Origin: Methylobacterium planeticum
GTDB taxonomy: Bacteria > Pseudomonadota > Alphaproteobacteria > Rhizobiales > Beijerinckiaceae
NCBI RefSeq assembly: GCF_008806345.1
Contig: NZ_VZZJ01000021.1
Span: forward strand, 25,499-89,498
Length of the DNA stretch: 64,000 nucleotides
Direction of reading: 5' to 3'
This document shows, in pieces, positions 33,004-44,588 of the stretch (positions are counted from its first letter, which is position 1; every line of letters starts with the position of its first letter). The notes beneath the pieces are model-generated. The model saw nothing but the letters and a program-made list of their open reading frames with translations. It ran no database searches and had not been told where the DNA came from. A program made the position numbers and the translations under genes.

Positions 33004-34710
33004 ATGATCCAGGATTGCCGAGCCACGCGCCCGTGGTTGTCCGCCTATCCGCCGGGCCTGCCCGCGGAGATCGATGTCGAGCGGCTGGGCACGCTGGTCG
33101 ACCTGTTCGAGACCAGCATCGCCCGCTACGCCGCCCGCCCGGCGGTGACCTGCTTCGGCAAGTCGGTGAGCTACGGGGCGCTCGGCGCCACCTCGGAGGC
33201 GCTCGCCGCCTGGCTGCAGGGGCAGGGGCTCGGCAAGGGCGACCGCGTCGCCATCATGATGCCGAACGTGCCGGCCTACGCGGTCGCCCTGTTCGGGACG
33301 CTGATCGCGGGCTGCACCGTCGTCAACGTCAACCCGCTCTATACGCCCCGCGAACTCACGGCGCAGCTCGAGGATTCGGGCGCGCGCGCCCTGTTCGTGC
33401 TGGAGAACTTCGCCCACACGGTCGCGGCCAGCCTGTCGAGCCTGCCGCGCCTCGAGCGCCTCGAGCGCATCGTGGTGGCGGGGCCGGGGGACGGCCTCGG
33501 GCTGAAGGGCAGGATCATCGATCTCGCCTCCCGCCACCTCAAGAAGGCGGTGCCGGCCTTCGCGCTGCCGCCCGCCCGGACCACGCGCTTCCTCGCCGCG
33601 GTGAAGCAGGGCCGGGGCATGGCCCGCCAGCGCGTCGCGGTCGCGCCGGACGACATCGCCTTCCTGCAATATACCGGGGGCACCACCGGTGTCGCCAAGG
33701 CGGCGATGCTGACCCACCGCAACATCATGGCCAATGTCGAGCAGAGCCAGCTCTGGTTCGAGGCGACCGATGCCGAGGCCGGCGGCCGCACCATGGTGAC
33801 GGCCCTGCCGCTCTATCACATCTTCGCGCTGACCTGCTGCTTCTTCTTCTTCATGCGCTTCGGCGGCTGCTGCCTGCTGATCCCGAACCCGCGCGACGCG
33901 GACGGCTTCATCAAGACCCTGTCGAAGAGCCGCTTCACGCACGTCTCCGGCGTGAACACCCTGTTCAACCTGCTGGTGAACCACCCGAAGATCGGCACGG
34001 TCGACTTCTCGCACGTCGACTACGTGGTGGCGGGCGGGATGGCGGTGCAGAAGGCCGTCGCGGCCAAATGGAAGGCCGCCACCGGGCAGACCATCATCGA
34101 GGGCTACGGCCTGTCGGAGACCTCGCCCGTCGTCTGCGTGAACCCGTACCGGCTCAAGGAATGGTCGGGCACGATCGGCTATCCGCTGCCCTCGACCGAG
34201 GTCTCGATCCGCGGGCCGGACGGCATGCCGGTGGCGCCGGGCGTGGCGGGCGAGATCTGCGTCCGGGGGCCGCAGGTGATGAAGGGCTACTGGAACCGCC
34301 CCGACGAGACCGCCCGCGCCACCACCGAGGACGGCTTCTTCCGCACCGGGGACGTCGCCGTGATGGAGGCGGACGGCCAGGTGCGGATCGTCGACCGGAT
34401 GAAGGACATGATCCTCGTCTCCGGCTTCAACGTCTATCCGAACGAGGTCGAGGACGTGCTCGCCGCCCACCCCGCCATCCTGGAATGCGCCGTCGTCGGC
34501 GCGCCCTATCCGGAGACGGGCGAGATGGTGGTGGCGCATGTCGTCCTGCGCGACAAGAGCGTGACGCCGGACGTGATCCGGGCCCATGCAAGGCAGCAGC
34601 TCACGGGCTACAAGGTGCCGCGCCAGGTGGTCTTCCACGAGACGCTGCCGAAGACGAATGTCGGCAAGGTGCTGCGCCGGGCCCTGCGCGAGGACCACCC
34701 GGCCGCGTGA
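33004..34710 (+). CDS. long-chain-fatty-acid--CoA ligase (AMP-forming)
   Basis: A 568-residue acyl-adenylate-forming enzyme that activates a fatty acid to its CoA thioester. Motifs are the P-loop-like YTGGTTGVAKAA (about residues 222-233), EGYGLSETSPV (A5), EICVRGPQVMKGYWNRPDET, FRTGDVA (A7), the hinge IVDRMKDMI (A8), and the C-terminal catalytic lysine region LPKTNVGKVLRR (A10). Length and the NPLYTPREL segment fit the FadD branch, but medium-chain or aromatic substrates cannot be excluded. GGGAGG lies 6 nt upstream of the ATG at 33004. A strong hairpin follows the stop. Confidence 0.9.
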   Translation: MIQDCRATRPWLSAYPPGLPAEIDVERLGTLVDLFETSIARYAARPAVTCFGKSVSYGALGATSEALAAWLQGQGLGKGDRVAIMMPNVPAYAVALFGTLIAGCTVVNVNPLYTPRELTAQLEDSGARALFVLENFAHTVAASLSSLPRLERLERIVVAGPGDGLGLKGRIIDLASRHLKKAVPAFALPPARTTRFLAAVKQGRGMARQRVAVAPDDIAFLQYTGGTTGVAKAAMLTHRNIMANVEQSQLWFEATDAEAGGRTMVTALPLYHIFALTCCFFFFMRFGGCCLLIPNPRDADGFIKTLSKSRFTHVSGVNTLFNLLVNHPKIGTVDFSHVDYVVAGGMAVQKAVAAKWKAATGQTIIEGYGLSETSPVVCVNPYRLKEWSGTIGYPLPSTEVSIRGPDGMPVAPGVAGEICVRGPQVMKGYWNRPDETARATTEDGFFRTGDVAVMEADGQVRIVDRMKDMILVSGFNVYPNEVEDVLAAHPAILECAVVGAPYPETGEMVVAHVVLRDKSVTPDVIRAHARQQLTGYKVPRQVVFHETLPKTNVGKVLRRALREDHPAA

Positions 34711-34729
34711 GGCCGTGCCGGGCCATCGG

Positions 34730-34750
34730 CCCGCGTCGCCGCGACGCGGG
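34730..34750 (+). terminator. hairpin after the acyl-CoA ligase gene
   Basis: CCCGCGTCG (34730-34738) and CGACGCGGG (34742-34750) form a perfect 9-bp stem with a 3-nt loop, 19 nt after the stop. It lacks a U-tract. Confidence 0.4.
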
Positions 34751-34902
34751 TCCGGCGCGAACTTTCCGGCCCCGCCCCGCGTAACCCGCGCTCAGCCCCG
34801 CCGAACGGCGAGGCAGGATCAGACTCGCCCCGTGAGTGGCCGGCGCCCGCGCATCGGATGCGGCGCGGGACCGCACCGCACCGGGCGCCCGGAGGATGAA
34901 GC

Positions 34903-35850
34903 ATGCACATCAAGCGTCAGCGCGGCTGGGAGATCCCCGAGCATCTCGCAACGCCCGAGGCGGCCTTCCTGAGCCGCCGCAGCCTGCTCGGCGCCGCCGC
35001 GGGCCTGATGGCGGCCTCCGCCTTCGGGGACCGCGCCTTCGCGGCGGCGGGTTCCGGCGCCTACCCGGCCGCGCAGAACGCCGCCTACACCCTCGACCGG
35101 CCGGTCACGCCGGAGCGCTACAGCGGCGACTACAACAACTTCTACGAGTTCGGCACGTCCAAGACGGTGCTGCCGGCTGCGAACGCTCTGAAGACCGACC
35201 CCTGGACCATCAAGATCGACGGCCTCGTCGAGAAGCCGTTCGAGATCGGGGTCGAGGACCTCGTCAGGACGATGGGCCTGGAGGAGCGCCTCTACCGCCA
35301 CCGCTGCGTCGAGGCCTGGTCGATGGCGGTGCCCTGGACGGGCTTCCCGCTCTCGAAGCTCGTGGCGCTTGCCAAGCCGACCTCCGGGGCGAAGTACGTC
35401 CAGTTCCAGACCTTCCTCGACAAGGCGATGGCGCCGGGCCAGCGGCAGTTCTTCTACCCCTGGCCCTATATCGAGGGACTGACCCTGGCGGAGGCCGGCA
35501 ACGACCTCGCCTTCCTGGTGACCGGCGTCTACGGGAAGCCGCTCCCGAACCAGTTCGGCGCGCCGATCCGCCTCGCGGTGCCGTGGAAATACGGCTTCAA
35601 ATCCGCAAAATCGCTGGTGAAGGTCTCCTTCGTGGCCGAGCGCCCGAAGACCTTCTGGGAGGGGCTGCAGGCCGCCGAGTACGGCTTCTGGGCGAACGTG
35701 AACCCGGCCGTGTCGCATCCGCGCTGGAGCCAGGCGAGCGAGCGCGTCCTCGGCACCGACCAGAGGGTGCCGACGCTGATCTACAACGGCTACGGCGAGC
35801 AGGTCGCCGGCCTCTACAAGGGGCTGGAGAAGGAGCGCCTGTTCGTCTGA
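34903..35850 (+). CDS. msrP: periplasmic protein-methionine-sulfoxide reductase, molybdopterin subunit
   Basis: A 315-residue MsrP (YedY) enzyme that reduces oxidised methionine in periplasmic proteins. A twin-arginine signal (SRRSLLGAAAGLMAAS, Arg25-Arg26) directs folded export. The sulfite-oxidase-fold core contains the Mo-coordinating Cys135 in YRHRCVEAWSMAVPWTG, the EKPFEIGVEDL segment, FYPWPYIEGLT, and the C-terminal WGANVNP-like WANVNPAVSHPRWSQA. Electrons normally come from the haem membrane protein MsrQ, but no msrQ gene is adjacent. The gene downstream is a convergent regulator. It is preceded by 192 nt without a gene. Confidence 0.93.
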   Translation: MHIKRQRGWEIPEHLATPEAAFLSRRSLLGAAAGLMAASAFGDRAFAAAGSGAYPAAQNAAYTLDRPVTPERYSGDYNNFYEFGTSKTVLPAANALKTDPWTIKIDGLVEKPFEIGVEDLVRTMGLEERLYRHRCVEAWSMAVPWTGFPLSKLVALAKPTSGAKYVQFQTFLDKAMAPGQRQFFYPWPYIEGLTLAEAGNDLAFLVTGVYGKPLPNQFGAPIRLAVPWKYGFKSAKSLVKVSFVAERPKTFWEGLQAAEYGFWANVNPAVSHPRWSQASERVLGTDQRVPTLIYNGYGEQVAGLYKGLEKERLFV

Positions 35851-35863
35851 GCCCGCGTCGCCG

Positions 35864-35901
35864 CCCCCGGGCCCGCCGACCGGCGGCGCGGCCCCGGGGG
35901 G
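35864..35901. terminator. bidirectional hairpin between msrP and the LysR gene
   Basis: CCCCCGGG (from 35864) pairs with CCCGGGGG (ending about 35900), enclosing an inner CCGCC/GGCGG stem. This is a very stable structure in the 58-nt gap between two convergent genes. It has no clear U-tract. Confidence 0.45.
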
Positions 35902-35908
35902 AGGGCGC

Positions 35909-36799
35909 TCAGTAGGTCCAGCGCTGGGCCTTGGTCACCAGGAAATCGCGGAACGCCTGGACGCGGGCGACCGTGCGCATCTCCTCGGCGTAGACGAGGT
36001 AGCTCTCCAGGCTCGGCATCTCGCTGTCGCGCAGGACCTGGACCAGACTGTCGTCCCCGTCGATGGCGTAGTCCGGCAGGATGCCGATGCCGGCGCCGGT
36101 CTCCATCGCGAGTTGCAGCGCCGCGACGTTGTTCACCGTGAAGTGGATCGGCCGCCGCTCGCGCCCGTCCCGACCGACGCTCGCGAGCCAGTGCGCCGCC
36201 AGCAGGTAGGAGGGCTCGTTGCCCCCGAACGAGACGAGACGGTGGTTGTCGAGGTCGTCGATGTTCTTGGGCTCCCCGAACCGCTTGATGTAATCGGGGC
36301 TCGCGAAGGCGTGATAATGCACGGTGAAGAGCCGGCGCTGGATCAGGTCCGGCTGGGCCGGGCGCCGCATGCGGATCGCCACGTCCGCCTCGCGCATGGC
36401 GAGATCGAGCTCCTCGTTGGTGAGGATCAGCTCGATGCGCACATCCGGGAAGAGGTCCAGGAATTCGGCCACCCGCTGGGCGAGCCAGGCGGTGCCGAGC
36501 CCCACCGTGGTCGTCACCCGGAGGTCGCCGGAGGGGCGCTCGCTCGTCTCGACGAGGCGGGCCTTGGTGTTCTCCAGGCGCAGCTTCATGTCCCGGGCGG
36601 CGCGGAACAGGAGGTCGCCCTGCTCGGTGAGGATCAGGCCGCGGGCGTGCCGGTGGAACAGGGGCGCCTTCAGCTCGCGCTCCAGGGCGCTGATCTGCCG
36701 GCTCACGGCCGATTGGCTGAGGCCGATATCGTCGCCCGCCCGCGTGAAGCTGCCGGCCTCCGCCACGTTGAGGAAGATCCGGATCTTGTCCCAATCCAC
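35909..36799 (-). CDS. LysR-family regulator, LsrB/VtlR-like
   Basis: A 296-residue LysR-type regulator. The N-terminal winged helix is DWDKIRIFLNVAEAGSFTRAGDDIGLSQSAVSRQISALE (residues 2-40), followed by the linker helix and an effector domain to residue 296. Throughout, the sequence resembles rhizobial LsrB/Brucella VtlR (FHRHARGLILTEQGDLL, RVTTTVGLGTAWLA, LILTNEELDLAMREADVAIRMR, FRDFLVTKAQRW). In rhizobia lsrB also lies next to trxB and controls redox and envelope genes. Unlike rhizobial LsrB, this protein has no cysteine at all. It starts with GTG at 36799. Orthology is inferred from sequence and neighbourhood. Confidence 0.88.
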   Translation of the reverse strand: MDWDKIRIFLNVAEAGSFTRAGDDIGLSQSAVSRQISALERELKAPLFHRHARGLILTEQGDLLFRAARDMKLRLENTKARLVETSERPSGDLRVTTTVGLGTAWLAQRVAEFLDLFPDVRIELILTNEELDLAMREADVAIRMRRPAQPDLIQRRLFTVHYHAFASPDYIKRFGEPKNIDDLDNHRLVSFGGNEPSYLLAAHWLASVGRDGRERRPIHFTVNNVAALQLAMETGAGIGILPDYAIDGDDSLVQVLRDSEMPSLESYLVYAEEMRTVARVQAFRDFLVTKAQRWTY

Positions 36800-37134
36800 G
36801 GCGTAAACTCCCGAACCCGAACCGGTGCCGCGGGCTCGCCCGCCACGCCGCCGGCCCTCGCCGCCGGATGGAGCGTGCCCCCGTCACCCTGCTCCCGCAC
36901 CCACCCCAAGCATTCGCGGCCGCGACCGCATGGTCCGAGGCGCCAGATCCGGGACGAGACGGCGCCGGCGCGAGCCGACACCGCGAGGATAGGACTTCCC
37001 TCTTGCGATTTCGTTGCGGCGCTAGGCAAGTCCATTTGCGAAGTTATTGTTGACGACGCGGAGCGGATGCCTCGCGCGAGCCTGGAAATCCCGCCCGCGC
37101 GCCGGAAACGCGCCCGATCGGGCGCGTTCGCGAA
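36800..37134. other. 335-nt region upstream of the LysR gene
   Basis: There is no convincing gene here. Positions 36995-37060 are AT-richer and are the likely promoter of the LysR gene. The trxB-side end contains the palindromic terminator at 37107-37128. I could not fix a LysR box by eye. Confidence 0.5.
37107..37128 (-). terminator. perfect palindrome after trxB
   Basis: AACGCGCCCGA (37107-37117) and TCGGGCGCGTT (37118-37128) are exact complements. Read on the minus strand the sequence forms a stem just 7 nt after the trxB stop and ends in TTT. It is a good terminator candidate. Confidence 0.55.
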
Positions 37135-38112
37135 TCACTCGGCAGCGGCCTGCTGCGGGCTCTCGCCGATCTCGAGATTGGCCAGGAACTTCTCGGCCTC
37201 GAGGGCGGCCATGCAGCCCATCCCGGCCGCCGTGATCGCCTGCCGGTAGACGTCGTCGGTGACGTCGCCCGCCGCGAAGACGCCCGCGATCTCGGTCTCG
37301 GTCGTGCCCGGCCGCACCGTGAGGTAGCCGCCGTGGCGCATCGGCAGCTGGCCCTCGAAGATCTCGGTGGCGGGCTTGTGACCGATGGCGACGAAGATAC
37401 CGTCGGCCTTCAGCTCCGAGATCTCGCCCGTGCGGGTGTCCTTGAGGCGCAAATGCGTGACGCCCGGCGCCGGCTGGGTCTCGCCGCAGATCTCCTCGAT
37501 GGCCTGGTGCCAGCGCACCTCGACGTTCGGGTGCTTGAACAGGCGCTCCTGCAGGATGCGCTCCGCCCGGAACTCGCCGCGGCGATGGATGACCGTGACC
37601 TTCCTGGCGAGATTGGCGAGGTAGAGCGCCTCCTCGACCGCGGTGTTGCCGCCGCCGACGACCGCGACCTCCTTGCCCCGGAAGAAGAAGCCGTCGCAGG
37701 TGGCGCAGGCCGAGACGCCGCCGCCCTGGAACTTCGCCTCCGAGGGGATGCCGAGCCACTTGGCCTGGGCGCCGGTCGCGATGATCAGCGAATCGCAGGA
37801 ATAGGTCTCGCCCGAATCCGCCTCGAGGCGGAACGGCCGGGTCTTCAGGTCGACCTTGGTGATGTATTCCGAGACGATCCGGGTGCCGACATGCTCGGCC
37901 TGGAGCCGCATCTGCTCCATCAGCCACGGGCCCTGGATCGCCTCGGCGAAGCCCGGGTAATTCTCGACATCGGTGGTGATCATCAGCTGCCCGCCCGGCT
38001 GGAAGCCGGAGATCAGCAGGGGCTCGACCATGGCGCGGGCTGCGTAGATCGCGGCCGTGTAGCCGGCCGGCCCGGAACCGATGATTACGAGCTTGGCGTG
38101 GGTATGGGCCAT
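37135..38112 (-). CDS. trxB: thioredoxin-disulfide reductase
   Basis: A 325-residue FAD/NADPH enzyme that keeps thioredoxin reduced. It has the FAD-binding VIIGSGPAGYTAAIYAARA at the N-terminus, QPGGQLMITTDVENYPGF, the redox-active CATC in SACATCDGFFF (about residues 140-143), the NADPH-binding VVGGGNTAVEEALYLA with following HRR, and GVFAAGDVTD near the C-terminus. Length is normal. The ATG at 38112 is chosen; the frame stays open far upstream only because it runs into the neighbour. It follows the ELM1-family gene by 23 nt and precedes the LsrB-like regulator on the same strand. Confidence 0.96.
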   Translation of the reverse strand: MAHTHAKLVIIGSGPAGYTAAIYAARAMVEPLLISGFQPGGQLMITTDVENYPGFAEAIQGPWLMEQMRLQAEHVGTRIVSEYITKVDLKTRPFRLEADSGETYSCDSLIIATGAQAKWLGIPSEAKFQGGGVSACATCDGFFFRGKEVAVVGGGNTAVEEALYLANLARKVTVIHRRGEFRAERILQERLFKHPNVEVRWHQAIEEICGETQPAPGVTHLRLKDTRTGEISELKADGIFVAIGHKPATEIFEGQLPMRHGGYLTVRPGTTETEIAGVFAAGDVTDDVYRQAITAAGMGCMAALEAEKFLANLEIGESPQQAAAE

Positions 38113-38135
38113 ATCGTCCTCAACTCCTCGGGGCG

Positions 38136-39200
38136 TCAGCGCGCCGTGCGATGCGCCGCGTAGGCCTCTGCCAGCGCCCGCGCGATCACGGGCGTCGCGT
38201 CGATCGGCTTGTACTCCAGGGGCTCCAAACGACCGATGAAGGGCTTGAGCGCACCGGCCATCGCGAGACCCGCGAACATGCGGCGATGACGGATATAGGT
38301 ACGCGGAAGGTCGAACAGCAGAACCGGGGCGCCGGTGCTGACCGCCTCGCTGACCATGTTGGCGGAATCGGAGGTCACCACCACGGTCTCGGCGAGCGCC
38401 AGCATGGCGACGTAGGGGTTCTGGCCGGTGCCGTCCCAGAAGAAGCCGCCGGTGCCGGCGACGAGCTTGCGCAGGGCCTCGCTGAGGGGCCCGGGGGTGC
38501 GCCGCGACACGGTCACCATCAGGCGGCAGCCGGCATCGGCGAGCTTGCGCAGGTCGTTGACCAGCCGCTTCATGTCGGCCTTGCGGTAGCTCAGGTGGCG
38601 GCTGTCGCCGCCGATCAGCACCGCAACCCGGGGGCCGCCGAGGACCGCCAGCCGGGGATCGGGCTCGGCCCGGGCCGCGGCGATCCGGGTCGGGGTCACG
38701 AGATGGGGGGCCGTCAGGGTCGTGAAGACATTGGGCCCGCGCAGGTCGTCGTAATCCGGAACCCAGATGAAGTCGGCGCTGTCGTGCCCGGTGCGCGGAT
38801 CCTTGAGGAAGGCCGTGAAGGTGCGCCCCGCGCTGGCGCGGCGGACGGCGCGCAGATAGGGGACCGCGCGCCGGCCCGAGGCGATCAGGATGTCGGGGAA
38901 GGCCCCCGACAGCGCGCCGCTGCGGCGGCCCGGCGCCTCGCGCGGGTCGATCGGGCCCCAGGGCGCGGTCCAGCCGAAGGGCCCGCGCGCCGGCACGCGG
39001 CGGATCTCGTAGGCGAGGCCGAGGGTCTCGGCGATGCCGACGCACTGGTTCTCGTCGCCGGCCTTGCCGTCGGTGACGATCCAGATCCGGGCGGCGGCGA
39101 GGGGCGGGGGGGCGGCCGTGGCGGCGGGATCCGTCGCGGGCCGGCTTGCGAGCGCGTCAGCCACGGGTCTCAGTCGACGGGAAGCTGGCGGCGCAGCCAC
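38136..39200 (-). CDS. ELM1-family (DUF1022) protein
   Basis: A 354-residue protein of the family named after plant mitochondrial fission protein ELM1. After an Ala/Pro-rich N-terminus, it shows IWIVTDGKAGDENQCVGIAETLG, FPDILIASGRRAVPYLRAVRR, DYDDLRGPNVF, VAVLIGGDSRHLSY, and SDSANMVSEAVSTGAPVLLFDLP. This layout resembles a GT-B glycosyltransferase fold with a nucleotide-sugar-like pocket. Its bacterial role is unknown, but an envelope glycan or lipid function is plausible. The GTG at 39200 has a GCGGAG element about 11 nt upstream and overlaps the preceding gene by 31 bp. A GTG at 39164 would avoid that overlap. Confidence 0.85.
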   Translation of the reverse strand: MAAPPASRRLRPVADALASRPATDPAATAAPPPLAAARIWIVTDGKAGDENQCVGIAETLGLAYEIRRVPARGPFGWTAPWGPIDPREAPGRRSGALSGAFPDILIASGRRAVPYLRAVRRASAGRTFTAFLKDPRTGHDSADFIWVPDYDDLRGPNVFTTLTAPHLVTPTRIAAARAEPDPRLAVLGGPRVAVLIGGDSRHLSYRKADMKRLVNDLRKLADAGCRLMVTVSRRTPGPLSEALRKLVAGTGGFFWDGTGQNPYVAMLALAETVVVTSDSANMVSEAVSTGAPVLLFDLPRTYIRHRRMFAGLAMAGALKPFIGRLEPLEYKPIDATPVIARALAEAYAAHRTAR

Positions 39201-39712
39201 TCGGCGTAGATCTCCGCGATGGCCGTGACGCGGCGGCGCTCGGAGGCGGGGTCGTACCAGGCACCGCCGAAGCTCGACGGGGTCGCGGTGAGCTGGGGAT
39301 GGCGCCCGAGGATCTCGCCGCGCCGCCCCACCAGCAGGGCCTCCCCCTCCAGGTAGTCGTTCTGGGTGCCGCCGCCGAAGCCGCGGCCCGCCCGGTCGCT
39401 GCCCGCGTAGGGGCGCAGCGACAGGCCGCGGATCAGCACCACGAGGCTCGGTCCCCGGCCGCCGAGTCTGTCGGCGAAGCTGCGCCGGAGCGCCGCCGTC
39501 AGGTCGGCCCGCAGCGCCTCGGCCTGCGGGCCGTTGCCCTGCGCGATCAGGGGACGGACATCGACGCGCACGTCGGCGAAGCGCTCGCCGTTCAGGCTCG
39601 GGAAGTCGCTGGCCCGCGCCGCCCCGCCGGATGCGGCGAGGCCGAGCGCGAGGGCGGCTCCGCGCAATCCCGCGGCGAGCCGGCGCATGCGCGGGCGGCG
39701 TGTCGGGTGCAT
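39170..39712 (-). CDS. exported protein of unknown function
   Basis: A 180-residue protein with a signal peptide (Arg-rich start, hydrophobic residues 13-27, cleavage near ARA-SDF). The mature part has a DVRVDVRPLIAQG strand, an ADLTAALRRSFADRL helix and a glycine-rich GRGFGGGTQNDYLEGEALLV segment, recalling small periplasmic or lipoprotein domains such as DUF4136, but I cannot assign it firmly. It begins 4 nt after greA and overlaps the ELM1-family gene, so it belongs to the greA-trxB run. Confidence 0.72.
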   Translation of the reverse strand: MHPTRRPRMRRLAAGLRGAALALGLAASGGAARASDFPSLNGERFADVRVDVRPLIAQGNGPQAEALRADLTAALRRSFADRLGGRGPSLVVLIRGLSLRPYAGSDRAGRGFGGGTQNDYLEGEALLVGRRGEILGRHPQLTATPSSFGGAWYDPASERRRVTAIAEIYAEWLRRQLPVD

Positions 39713-39716
39713 CGGC

Positions 39717-40199
39717 TCAGGCGCCGTACTGGACGCCGACGACCTCGTAGGACTTGCCGCCGCCGGGCGTCGTGACCTCGACGGTGTCGCCCACGCCCTT
39801 GCCGATCAGCGCGCGGGCGATCGGCGAGGTGATGGAGACCCGGCCCGAGCGCACGTCGGCCTCGGGCTCGCCGACGATCTGGTAGGTCTTCTCTTCCTCG
39901 GTATCCTCGTCGACGAGCTTCACGGTCGCGCCGAACTTGATCTTGTTGCCCGACAGCTTGGTGACGTCGATGATCTCGGCGCGCGAGATCATGCTCTCGA
40001 GTTCGAGCACGCGCCCCTCGTTGTGGGACTGCGCCTCCTTGGCGGCGTGATACTCGGCATTCTCCGAGAGATCACCCAGCGCCCGCGCCTCGGCGATCGC
40101 CTGGATGATGCGCTGCCGCTCGACCTGCTGGCGGTGCTTGAGCTCCTCCTCGAGGGCCGCGAAGCCACGCACCGTGATCGGAACCTTGTCTATCGCCAT
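39717..40199 (-). CDS. greA: transcription elongation factor GreA
   Basis: This 160-residue factor stimulates RNA polymerase to cleave backtracked transcripts. The N-terminal antiparallel coiled coil carries the tip acidic residues in ARALGDLSENAEYHAAKE, and the C-terminal FKBP-like domain has VDEDTEEEKTYQIVGEPEADVRSGRVSITSPIARALIGKGVGDTVEV. Length is typical. The ATG at 40199 (MAIDKVPIT) is preferred to one five codons upstream. It heads the run greA, exported protein, ELM1, trxB. Confidence 0.95.
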   Translation of the reverse strand: MAIDKVPITVRGFAALEEELKHRQQVERQRIIQAIAEARALGDLSENAEYHAAKEAQSHNEGRVLELESMISRAEIIDVTKLSGNKIKFGATVKLVDEDTEEEKTYQIVGEPEADVRSGRVSITSPIARALIGKGVGDTVEVTTPGGGKSYEVVGVQYGA

Positions 40200-40220
40200 C
40201 GTCTCGCGCCACAATGAATA

Positions 40221-40255
40221 GGCCCGGCCGGGAACGCCTTCGCTCCCTCCGGGCC
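40221..40255 (-). terminator. hairpin between carB and greA
   Basis: GGCCCGG (40221-40227) pairs with CCGGGCC (40249-40255), with an inner GGGA/TCCC helix. On the minus strand it is followed by TATTCATT. It may end carB transcription or sit in the greA leader. Confidence 0.4.
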
Positions 40256-40321
40256 ATGTTGGAAAGGCTCCGAACCCCGGACGCCGCGGCAGGCGCGAAA
40301 TGCGCTGGCCGCTCAGTAGGT

Positions 40322-43795
<3,474 letters not shown>

Positions 43796-44063
43796 CGGAC
43801 GCCTTGTTGCTTATGCGCACGCGCGCCCGACCTCGCGCGGCGCCGCGGGAGCGGGCGGCTTCGAGGCGAGCGCAAGCGGCGTCGATTGTCGTTGAGGCTC
43901 GCGTGTACACGCAGGCGACCGCGTTTGAAAGAGCGCGACCGTGCCTTGTGTGACGCGTCGGCGACGCGTCCCCGGCCTCGCGCGGCTCCGGCCTGACGGC
44001 TCTGGAGCGGGCTCTCGGGCACAGCGTCGGCGCGGGCCCCCGGGCGGGGCCCGCTATGGGCCC

Positions 44064-44438
44064 TCAGAGGCCGATATAGAGGGCCGAGACGGCCCGGTCG
44101 ATCGAGAGGTAGAACACCCCGAAGGCGACCGCGGCGGCTGCGGCGAATTCGAGGGCGAGGTTCGAGAGGGTCTGGGACCGGCGCATCACCTCGCGGCCGA
44201 AGAACACCGTCAGCCAGGCGATCGTCAGGACCGCCGGCATCACGAACAGGAAGGACCAGGTGCTCTCGACCCGGTCGAGGCCCGCGGGGTCGAGCAGGGC
44301 GCGGATGTTGCGCACCCACGGCGCGTAGCAGGCCGAGTAGAGGGCGGTCATCCAGGCGAGCCCGACGGCGACCCCGAGATGGAAGGTGAAGATGCGATGC
44401 AGGCGCGAGAAGTCGTCGCGCGCGTCGTCCAAGGTCAT
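44064..44438 (-). CDS. small four-helix membrane protein between carA and carB
   Basis: A 124-residue protein with about four hydrophobic helices (starting near residues 18, 62, 90 and 105), a short charged N-terminus (MTLDDARDDFSRLHRIF) and no recognised motifs. The standard ATG is at 44438. It lies on the same strand as carA and carB with 150 nt and 268 nt gaps. Function is unknown and nothing links it to carbamoyl phosphate metabolism. Confidence 0.7.
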   Translation of the reverse strand: MTLDDARDDFSRLHRIFTFHLGVAVGLAWMTALYSACYAPWVRNIRALLDPAGLDRVESTWSFLFVMPAVLTIAWLTVFFGREVMRRSQTLSNLALEFAAAAAVAFGVFYLSIDRAVSALYIGL

Positions 44439-44540
44439 TCGCCAGCCCCGTCAATCAGCCATGCGCCCCGCGACGAACGTTGTGGCATCGTCGTTAACGG
44501 GCGGTTGATGCGGGGTATGTCGAGCAAAGCCGGGTTTTTT

Positions 44541-44568
44541 GTGACGCCGGAGACGGCTCCGGCGTCAC
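44541..44568. terminator. 12-bp perfect hairpin after carA
   Basis: GTGACGCCGGAG (44541-44552) and CTCCGGCGTCAC (44557-44568) form a perfect 12-bp stem with loop ACGG, about 20 nt after the carA stop. A T6 run abuts the stem on the plus strand at 44535-44540, the wrong side for a U-tract in the carA transcript. Confidence 0.45.
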
Positions 44569-44588
44569 GAATGCGGCGCCGCGGGCGC

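Noticed and set aside
37135..39045. A 636-residue fusion upstream of TrxB
   Set aside because: The first 311 residues are a shifted reading of the ELM1-family gene. TrxB starts at ATG 38112.
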